From positions 1-13,201 of the forward strand of contig CAKOGP040002092.1 in assembly GCA_933822405.4 (NCBI GenBank): a stretch of DNA of 13,201 bases, read 5' to 3'. This document shows positions 6,997 through 13,201 of this stretch, in pieces (position 1 is the stretch's first letter; each line of letters opens with the position of its first letter). Position numbers and translations under genes: made by a program. The DNA comes from Cylindrotheca closterium (lineage: Eukaryota; Bacillariophyta; Bacillariophyceae; Bacillariales; Bacillariaceae). Below the pieces are notes generated by a model, which saw nothing but the letters and a program-made list of their open reading frames with translations, had not been told where the DNA came from and did no database searches.

Positions 6997-8409
6997 TCAA
7001 TCAGATCCAAAGATGTCAATCAGATCCAACGACCTCGAGGTCTGACCATAACCAAGAACGTCACCGCTGTCCTTGTCCGTTTTTCTTGCCTCGTATTTGC
7101 GAACTGCATCATGCATCTTGGGAGACCAAACCGGTTGAGTGTCCTCCTCAGACTTGGCACGATCATCGCTGTCGATCGTTCCAAAAGGAGTTTCTTCCTT
7201 CAAAAAGAATGTACTTTGGTAGGACTGTTGAAACTCGTCATGAAAATCAAAGATGTTTGTTGAAGATTTCCGTTGCGGCATTGGACAAGTCTGTTGAGTC
7301 CGTTGATAATTCAAGTGGGTTTCCCAATGGCCCACGGAGGGTTGTGGTCGCGGCATTGGACAGAGTTGGCCATCTTGAGATTCCAAGGTGCGTTGTTGCT
7401 TTGGCAATTCACTAGATTTGCTAGCAGTACCCCCAGACCTGGAAGAGATGTCGAGGTCTGCTATTGAAGCAAATCGCTGAGGCATTGGACAGGCATTGCC
7501 GGGGCTTCCTTGGGAATTTCCTGAGAAACGATTCTGATTCCTGTGTGCTTCAGTGCGTTCTCCAGGGGAATCCAATAATCTCGCGACGTTTTCAGATGGG
7601 TGGTCTGACAATGCCTTCAGCTCTTCGACAGAACATAGGTTGGATCCACGTCGTTGACGGATAGGCCGACTGGACGGGACGAAGTCTTCTTCCTCTATTG
7701 TAATGGTAGAAAATGTGCTTGAATTGAACTCATCGAAATCGACATAGCAGCTAGCTGTTGTCGTAGCTGTTCCTTCAGATCTTGAAGAGATGTCGAAGTC
7801 GTCCACTGAAGCATATCGCTGCGGCATTGGACAGGGATTACCAAAACCTTCAGACCTTAAAGGGATGTCAAAGTCGTCCACTGAAGCATATCGTTGGGGC
7901 ATTGGACAGAGATTAGTGACTGCCCTTTCGGAGGAACCTGAAAAGCGGTTCAGAGTGACGTGTTCTTCAAAGGGATTCATCAGTCCCTCGACGTCCTCAG
8001 GTGGGACATCTGACAATGGATTCTGCTCTTCGACAAGACATAGGTTGGACCCACGTCGTCGATAGACAGACTTACTGTGCGGCAGCTGATCTTCCACTGA
8101 AGCGATTGCTGCATTACCAATACCACTTTCCGTTGTTGTGCCGGTACCTTCAGATCTTGAAGAGATGTCAAAGTTGTCCACTGAAGCATATCGTTGAGGC
8201 ATCGGGCACGAACCGCGGACCCCTCTTTCGGAGGAGTCTGAGAAACGGTTCAGCATGACGTGTTTTTGAAAGGAATCTATGAGGCTCTCGACGTCATCAG
8301 GTGGAGTATCTGGCAGTGACTTCTGCTGTTGGATAGAGTACATGTTGGAGTCAAGTATTGAATGGCAGCCATCTACTGAAGTTGCTTTGCACTGTTGTTG
8401 GTTGGTCAT
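6997..8409 (-). CDS. CPMPQR-family repeat protein A (most complete member)
   Basis: This 470-aa protein of unrecognised family is hydrophilic and Ser-rich, with no signal peptide or membrane helix. CPMPQR occurs at 68, 168, 193, 307 and 375, with a variant CPMPRP at 350. Each intact copy is followed by two residues and serine (RYAS, RFAS, RKSS), and the first four are embedded in (Y/F)AS(V/I)..(F/L)DI..RS(E/G)G. A larger ~100-residue module (LSD.P.EDVE.L...F..H..LNRFS.SSE, then CPMPQR) occurs three times. RRRGSNLC precedes it at about 117 and 253. The C-terminus has FLKEETPFGTIDS (402-414), WSPKMHDAVRKYEAR (428-442) and a LDLIDIF end, all shared with gene C. The ATG is supported by the matching MTxQxQ start of gene B. 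It may be a scaffold or kinase substrate; that is inference. Confidence 0.85.
   Translation of the reverse strand: MTNQQQCKATSVDGCHSILDSNMYSIQQQKSLPDTPPDDVESLIDSFQKHVMLNRFSDSSERGVRGSCPMPQRYASVDNFDISSRSEGTGTTTESGIGNAAIASVEDQLPHSKSVYRRRGSNLCLVEEQNPLSDVPPEDVEGLMNPFEEHVTLNRFSGSSERAVTNLCPMPQRYASVDDFDIPLRSEGFGNPCPMPQRYASVDDFDISSRSEGTATTTASCYVDFDEFNSSTFSTITIEEEDFVPSSRPIRQRRGSNLCSVEELKALSDHPSENVARLLDSPGERTEAHRNQNRFSGNSQGSPGNACPMPQRFASIADLDISSRSGGTASKSSELPKQQRTLESQDGQLCPMPRPQPSVGHWETHLNYQRTQQTCPMPQRKSSTNIFDFHDEFQQSYQSTFFLKEETPFGTIDSDDRAKSEEDTQPVWSPKMHDAVRKYEARKTDKDSGDVLGYGQTSRSLDLIDIFGSD
7772..7915 (-). repeat. 75-bp in-frame tandem duplication inside gene A
   Basis: Near-identical units start at 7772 and 7847 (plus-strand ccttcaga.ctt.aagggatgtc-type sequence through the CPMPQR codons). 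They are 75 bp apart, that is 25 codons. A third copy starts at 8147, 300 bp further on, or 100 codons. The few differences are mostly single bases, so the 75-bp step is young relative to family divergence. Confidence 0.9.
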
Positions 8410-8734
8410 GCTGCTGCGAATTGTAAAGGACGATGAAGTTAATATTGCTGACTTTCCTGATACGAATACCGGTACCCTGCGTTATATAAAAACACCTCCT
8501 TTATTCATGTGCGCGCGCTATTATTTTCCGATCGTTTGGACTCTCTACATTACTTATTTGGGGGCTTTTCAACTTCGTTCCTAATAGCAAATTTGTCAGA
8601 CTGCGTTTGTTGCCCTATAATTGCCAGTCACGTTTAGTATTCTTGTATTTTTCAGAATATTCAACCGGTACTAACATTCTTTGTTGAGAGGAGCTTTCTC
8701 TGAAGGTTCTCTCAGTTTTACGAGATCTCTATTA
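8410..8734. other. Upstream region of gene A
   Basis: No gene is seen. Read on the minus strand it is the promoter and leader side of gene A and contains a TATA-like site about 75 bp before the ATG. The right end borders the decayed UBZ4-gene copy; weak similarity to that gene may continue a little below 8735 but I cannot align it reliably. Confidence 0.45.
8482..8488 (-). promoter_or_regulatory. Possible TATA box of gene A
   Basis: TATATAA on the minus strand lies 73-80 bp upstream of the gene A ATG at 8409. Distance and sequence are plausible for a eukaryotic core promoter with a short leader. A/T-rich hexamers are common by chance, so this is tentative. Confidence 0.3.
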
Positions 8735-9340
8735 TTCCACATCAATCAGATTGGAGGACGATCATCGAATCTCCCACGTAGCTTCTGCGTTTTCCTCAGG
8801 ACTAGAGACCTTTCGATTCATTCCAATATTCACCAGTTGTGTCGGTCACCTGTAAAATTCAATTGACCTTTATATCCATCGTTCGTCAGATACAACCATT
8901 GTTGGCGCTTGGCTTTTCGATCATGACTATTCCTGTAACAGCAGTATATTCTCCGAATTCATCGGTTTGTTCTCTCGATTGATGAATGCTTCTTGTGAAG
9001 GAGTTTTTGGTCAGGAGTGACTACGACGGCACCGGATTGTAGCTCAAATGTTTCTCAAAAAGCTTTGCCTTCGTTCCGTTACTGTCTCAGGTGCTGCCGT
9101 TCCTGAGCACATCGGAGATGGCCGTCTCTACGTGGACTTGAATGAATGCACTGGATATGGACTTTGAGACGCAAATCGATTTGCAGTTGCGTAGAGTTCT
9201 CAAGCGAAAAGAACAGGAAACGATGATTCGCTGGTCTCGTTAGAAATGCTGAGAAACGTCAGCTTTTCGTGGTAAAGCTGAAGCGTCGTCTTCTCGACTT
9301 TTTTGTGTTTGGTTTCATTCATCTACTGTACCGGTGGTCG
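8735..9340 (-). pseudogene. Decayed copy of the 5' half of the UBZ4 gene
   Basis: This segment aligns in the same orientation with about 3610-4315 of the UBZ4 gene, including the bases just upstream of its ATG (both end in taccggt). Clear anchors are the plus-strand blocks ggaggacgatc (8750), cttggcttttcgat, ttttggtcaggagt (9007) and the finger-coding region at 9120-9180. The finger reads SKSISSAFIQVHVET as in the intact gene, but the bases coding C-P-Y-C are deleted and the fourth ligand Cys is changed to Ala, so three of four zinc ligands are gone. The copy has stops (for example TGA and TAG after the finger), several frameshifts and missing blocks, and lacks the 3' half entirely. Ends are approximate. 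Confidence 0.85.
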
Positions 9341-9603
9341 GTGGCACACTACTCGTACCTGGTGGTCAATTTCAACAAAATGAACGGTGTTCTATTGGTT
9401 GTGCGAAAAGAAAGGTACATTATTATAGCGCCATCTGTATGTATATGATCGACAGGTAATATAGTGACGGATAATAGAGTGACGGTCATTATGGACTTGC
9501 AGAAGAGCAAGGAAAGGCTATGGATTATAATAGATATTACTTGCACAATTGTCTCGAGTGGAAGGGATCTGCTCATAGACGAACAAGTCGCCCTTGCTTC
9601 AGA

Positions 9604-10503
9604 TCACTCTATCTGATGAGCGGCTCGGAGATCCCATGCATAGTTTTGTCGATTGGCTCTAGACGACCGAGGACCTCTACGACCAACAAACACGTCAACG
9701 AGCTCCAACGACGTGTCTGACTCGATCTTGTGGCGAAAGCCAAGTCCAGCCCTGTCTTTTTCCTTTCTTCTTGCACCATATTTCCGACGTGGTTCACCTG
9801 TCTTCGTAGCCAAGATCGGAACTGTTTTCTTACCAGTGGTTTCAGCATCATCATAGCTGTCGATGGATCCAAACGGCATTTCGGTCTTCAAGAAGGTGCT
9901 TCGGTTGGAATCATGTAACTCCTCTGAATAATCCAAGCTGTTTGTTCGATGGTTCATGGAAGGTTTTCGTTGCGGCATTGAGCAAGGTTGCTGATGAGCC
10001 GCTGGATGATCCAAGGTGCTTTCCCAATCATGGCCCATTGAGGGTTTCTGCAGGGGTATCAAACAGGGTTGAACATCTTGATGGTACAAGCAGCTTTGTC
10101 GATGATTCAAAGACGGTTTCCGCTGTGGCATTGCACAGGGTTGGCAAGACAGGAGAACCTCATCGCAATCTTGGTTACTCTTCCAGTGACCCATGGAAGT
10201 TTTTCGCTGTGGCATTGAACAGGGTTTGCATAGTCTTCCTTCCGAGCAATCTGAGAAACGAGTCACATTCAACTGCTGTCCGAAGGAATCCATCAATCTT
10301 TCAACATCTTCAGGTGATAGATCTGATAGTCGTCTCTGCTCTTGAAGAGAATGTAGCGGATTACGATTGGATGGTAGTATGGCGTCCTCCAAGGTTATGG
10401 CAGAAACTAAGCTTGATTGAGAGGCGTCGTCAGCAAAGTGGAGGTTGCTGTCTGTTGTTGTCGCTCTATCCCCAACTCTGCCGTCTTGTTCTTGCATTGT
10501 CAT
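9604..10503 (-). CDS. CPMPQR-family repeat protein B (short-module member)
   Basis: The minus frame stays open to 10527 and beyond, but the codon there is TTG. The first ATG is at 10503, giving 299 aa starting MTMQEQ, which parallels MTNQQQ of gene A. After SAITLEDAILPSN and LSDLSPEDVERLM, C-x-M-P-Q-R cores follow at 95 (CSMPQR), 123 (CAMPQR) and 174 (CSMPQR), with a degenerate CLIPLQ at 147. They are spaced 24-28 residues apart and each is followed by K(T/P)S and often a HW(K/E)S or NHR segment. There is only one long-module part. Near the end FLKTEMPFGSIDS is kept, but the WSxKMHxAVRKY helix is replaced by PRRKYGARRKEKDRA. The LELVDVF end runs on 27 residues instead of stopping after about three. 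Same-strand neighbours are paralogues. Function unknown. Confidence 0.75.
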   Translation of the reverse strand: MTMQEQDGRVGDRATTTDSNLHFADDASQSSLVSAITLEDAILPSNRNPLHSLQEQRRLSDLSPEDVERLMDSFGQQLNVTRFSDCSEGRLCKPCSMPQRKTSMGHWKSNQDCDEVLLSCQPCAMPQRKPSLNHRQSCLYHQDVQPCLIPLQKPSMGHDWESTLDHPAAHQQPCSMPQRKPSMNHRTNSLDYSEELHDSNRSTFLKTEMPFGSIDSYDDAETTGKKTVPILATKTGEPRRKYGARRKEKDRAGLGFRHKIESDTSLELVDVFVGRRGPRSSRANRQNYAWDLRAAHQIE

Positions 10504-10984
10504 TTTGCTACGTGCTAAGGGCTTCAATGAAGATTCTATGGAGTTTTCTCTTTCGCTGTAGATTCAATGAGAAACTCGGAGAGGATGGAAACACTATGGA
10601 AAGAATGAATGGTGTCACTGGAAAGATGAGTTGTGTCACTGGAAATTTCTCTTCGCGACCACATTTTCCAGCGGTATATAAGGAAATCAGTTTTTCCAGT
10701 CGAACAGATATTTTCACTGACGCACCGCAACCTGTAGATGACATAATTCATTCTAATATCACTGTAGAAAACGGGAGTGATACAAATTCGCTCTTCCTTC
10801 AGATGCGGCGCTGGCTCGCTCAGGAGTAAAGCTCGCTCGGTGTATGCAGTATGATATTATATCCCTCAAATATTTGATTTTATCCGACATACTCGTATAT
10901 CTACTACTGGTATACGTATATACTGTATCGGATTTAAAAATTCACACACTATACTATTTACACCACACTACTATCATAAAAAGC
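10504..10984. other. Upstream region of gene B
   Basis: No gene is supported. It contains a 13-bp direct repeat gtgtcactggaaa at 10612-10624 and 10633-10645, a TATA-like site, and very A/T-rich sequence at 10845-10985 with alternating ta/ac runs. The plus-strand open frame that crosses gene B continues to 10829 but looks like an antisense shadow. Confidence 0.4.
10675..10681 (-). promoter_or_regulatory. Possible TATA box of gene B
   Basis: TTATATA on the minus strand lies about 170 bp upstream of the proposed ATG (10503). The sequence resembles the candidate of gene A (TATATAA), but the distance is longer and the surrounding DNA is not otherwise alike. Tentative. Confidence 0.2.
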
Positions 10985-11715
10985 ATTAAATTGAACATTA
11001 CAAAGGTACAAACCTCAATAGAAAGACTTACTGCAGCTCCATTGTGATCTTCCATAGCCTTCAGACAAGCGAGATCGACTCCCCGGAGTTGCTTAGAACA
11101 CCATTCCTCAATAACAACAGTGTGCTTTTCCAGTTTACCTCTCAATATAAACCCAGAAAGCTATGGGTTGTAGTGCACAGTCTCAGCGTTTTCTGTAATG
11201 CTCCTAATGGTTTAATGTTTTATAATGCGATAGGTACATGACCCTGCCTCCTGCCAAACCGCAATTGCCACCAGTCCGCTTTGTAGGAAGGACTTTCATG
11301 CCAATATAGTTACACATTGCACGAATCATTTCCAAATTACTATCCTTCACCTTTGAAGGTGCCAGCCTTTGCCTTGCAGCCAGCCATGACTATTTGCATG
11401 CTAAACGACGAGCAAAGATAATCCAGCATTTCATGGCCGTCAACCAAACTACCAAATGTTGTAGCCTTGTGGCCCTCTTTCATGTCAAGTGCCATTCTGA
11501 CGGTTTAGATCAATGGTAAATGCTTTGTTACAAGACTATGCCATCTGACCGACCTGATGCGGCGGTTTTGTGATAGTGTCAGTTTTTGGACGAATGGATC
11601 GGAGGGTCATCCTCCTGGTGTCTGCGTGATGTGCTGCGATATGACATGCACCTGGTAGGACTCCGATGAATTCCTCATTTCATCGGGAATGAAGTTATGT
11701 ATGGCTGCAACAAGT
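10985..11715 (-). pseudogene. Decayed coding region of unknown origin
   Basis: On the minus strand, one frame runs from about 11710 to 11345 with only two internal stops (TGA and TAA), including MALDMKEGHKATTFGSLVDG and HEMLDYLCSSFSMQIVMAG. A shift continues as NLEMIRAMCNYIGMKVLPTK and RTGGNCGLAGGRVMYLSHY. A second shift, with one more stop, continues as GKLEKHTVVIEEWCSKQLRG and VDLACLKAMEDHNGAA. A GTAAGT splice-donor-like sequence follows the last block. The composition is that of a folded globular protein, unlike the CPMPQR genes around it. I cannot name the family; an old transposable-element or host-gene relic is possible. Limits are approximate. Confidence 0.45.
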
Positions 11716-11841
11716 TTAAAGAATTGTTACAATATATCGGCCATATAAGAGTTATTTGTAGTCCTCTTATGGGATACCAAAGTGATACTATTTAAAAATT
11801 GAACTATGTATTTCTCTAAAGCAAGACCTAAAACAAGCACG

Positions 11842-13020
11842 TCAATGACCGTCAAAGACGTCAACGAGCTCCAACGATGCGGCGGCGTGGCTATAACCAA
11901 GAAAGTCACCGTCAGTCTCGCTGTCCATATCCGTGTTTCGCTCTTGATACTTGCGAACTGCTTCATGCATCTTTTGAGACCACACTGGATCAGTGTCCTC
12001 GTCGGTGTCGTTGATAGATTGAAAAAGCATTTCTTCCTTCAAGAAGAAGGTGTCTTGATAGGATTGTTGCAGATTCCCGTGATGTTCGAAGCTTGATCTT
12101 TTTCGCTGCGGCATCGGACAGGCTTGATGATGGGTCTCGTGATCATCCGAGTCGCTCTCCCAATGGCGCAAGGAGGCTTGCCGCTGTGGCATTGCACAAG
12201 GTTTCGAAGAATGTTGCACCTCTTCATGATCCAATAAGTTGCCTCCCCGATGTGCTGAAGCATTTCGCTGGGGCAGGATTGGAGAATGATTGCCAATTCC
12301 TCTTTCGGAAGTACCTGAGAAACGATTCATATTTCTGTGTTCTTCAGAAGAATCTAACAGTCTATCAAAGTATTCCGATGGATGATCTGACAATGCGTTC
12401 AGCTCTTGGAGAGGACATAGGTTGGATCCATGTCTTCGATGGAGAGGCTTGGGAGAAACTTTGCCTCGTTTGATCTCATGAGCATCGCCAATAATACTGT
12501 TGTCTATTGTTGTGGCAGTTGTGGCGGTAACAGTAGATCTTGAAGAGCTGTCGAGGTTTGTAACTGAAGCGGTACCTCCAGATCTTGAAGAGATGTCGAT
12601 GTTTGCAATTGAAGCATTTCGCTGAGGCATTGGGCAGGGATTGCTTCTTTCAAAAGAATCTGCAAAACGATTGAGATTCCTGTGTGTTTCAGTGTGTTCT
12701 TCAGAGGAATCCTTCAGTCTCTCCACGTATTCGAAGTACTCAGATGGACGATCTGGCAATGCCTTCTGCTCTTGGAGAGGAGTAAGGTTGGATCCACGTC
12801 TTCTAGGCCGACTCGACGGGATTGGGTCCTCCTCTAAGGTAATGGCAGAAAATGCGCTTGAATTGAACTCATCGACATAAACATCGCAACCGTCTGTTGT
12901 TTCGGTACCTTCAGACCTCGCAGATGTGTCGATGTTTGCCACTGAAGCATTTCTCTGCGGCATTCGGCAGGTATCGGCGAGTCCTCTTCTGCCTTGTGAA
13001 GAACCTGAGAAGCGATTCAT
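11842..13020 (-). CDS. CPMPQR-family repeat protein C, 5'-damaged
   Basis: The open frame gives 392 aa from an ATG at 13020, but that Met aligns with the middle of the long module (xNRFSGSS), not with the MTxQxQ starts of A and B. Just upstream the module continues in another frame (SSENT matching SSEEH) after an apparent one-base deletion, then similarity is lost. The body holds CRMPQR (18), CPMPQR (129), SPILPQR lacking the Cys (246-252), CAMPQR (275) and CPMPQR (301), each followed by x-x-S. It also holds SAITLEED, RRRGSNL and HRRHGSNL blocks. The C-terminus matches gene A closely: FLKEEMLFQSI, WSQKMHEAVRKYQER, then LELVDVFDGH and stop. It may be a shortened gene using the internal ATG, or a young pseudogene whose 5' part is lost. 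No upstream exon can be seen before the window ends. Confidence 0.65.
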   Translation of the reverse strand: MNRFSGSSQGRRGLADTCRMPQRNASVANIDTSARSEGTETTDGCDVYVDEFNSSAFSAITLEEDPIPSSRPRRRGSNLTPLQEQKALPDRPSEYFEYVERLKDSSEEHTETHRNLNRFADSFERSNPCPMPQRNASIANIDISSRSGGTASVTNLDSSSRSTVTATTATTIDNSIIGDAHEIKRGKVSPKPLHRRHGSNLCPLQELNALSDHPSEYFDRLLDSSEEHRNMNRFSGTSERGIGNHSPILPQRNASAHRGGNLLDHEEVQHSSKPCAMPQRQASLRHWESDSDDHETHHQACPMPQRKRSSFEHHGNLQQSYQDTFFLKEEMLFQSINDTDEDTDPVWSQKMHEAVRKYQERNTDMDSETDGDFLGYSHAAASLELVDVFDGH

Positions 13021-13201
13021 ATCTAGGTGTTTTCAGATGAATGTTTGTTTGCAGTGTTGTTGTTTTACAACGTTGCAAACAAGTGATTTCGATAAAATCG
13101 TGGGCTTTTGGCCTCTCTACCAGCTGAACTGAGTTGTGTGAGCGGGAGAAATGACTTGAAGAACAGGTTCCATATGTATTTCATTGCATCATGCGCTCGT
13201 A

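Noticed and set aside
6997..8409. Cys-Pro dipeptides as heme regulatory motifs
   Set aside because: Gene A has six CP dipeptides, but in B the position after Cys is Ser, Ala or Leu and in C partly Arg or Ala. The conserved elements are C-x-M-P-Q-R, not CP, so heme binding has no support from the family pattern.
10503..10527. Start of gene B at the TTG at 10527
   Set aside because: TTG is not expected as a start in a nuclear eukaryotic gene; the ATG at 10503 gives MTMQEQ, which parallels the start of gene A.
9942..10829. 295-aa plus-strand open frame opposite gene B
   Set aside because: Inside gene B it is the complement of repeat codons, and similar antisense openness appears opposite A, C and the relic. 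The minus frame carries the family signature, so this is a shadow, although it runs about 300 bp past the start of B.

Overview
The window looks like nuclear DNA of a small-genome unicellular eukaryote, most likely a diatom or another stramenopile alga. The reasons are long intronless ORFs on both strands that start at ATG, spacers of several hundred bases without Shine-Dalgarno sites, a tetranucleotide microsatellite, serine- and acid-rich low-complexity proteins, and a UBZ4-type zinc finger beside SAP-type DNA-binding motifs. The lineage is an inference from gene style; no marker gene fixes it.

Left part (1-4292). The last 43 codons of an unidentified plus-strand gene end at 134, followed by a two-phase (GAGT)n/(AGTC)n microsatellite. 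Next is a 537-aa two-pass membrane protein with two SAP-like helices at its C-terminus, a candidate inner-nuclear-membrane DNA-binding protein. It faces, tail to tail with a 116-bp gap, a 610-aa minus-strand protein with a UBZ4 (RAD18-type) finger and a segment resembling the C-terminal region of MgsA/WRNIP1, which suggests a DNA-damage or replication role.

Middle (4293-6270). A repeat-rich spacer leads to a 219-aa plus-strand gene of unknown function (acidic N-terminus, basic C-terminus, internal ~35-residue duplication). A 27-bp perfect direct repeat at 4838-4864 and 5997-6023 brackets this gene, and diverged copies of a gtgagccc-headed element lie around it.

Right part (6270-13201). This is a same-strand (minus) cluster of one repeat-protein family with no match I can name, called here the CPMPQR family: a decayed copy (6270-6650), gene A (6997-8409), gene B (9604-10503) and gene C (11842-13020, damaged at its 5' end). 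The proteins are built from short modules with a C-x-M-P-Q-R-x-x-S core. A decayed, finger-less copy of the 5' half of the UBZ4 gene lies between A and B (8735-9340). Relics of both families in the same orientation point to segmental duplication of a UBZ4-plus-CPMPQR block followed by unequal decay. A further decayed coding region of unknown origin lies between B and C (about 10985-11715). No rRNA, tRNA, CRISPR array or intact transposase was seen.
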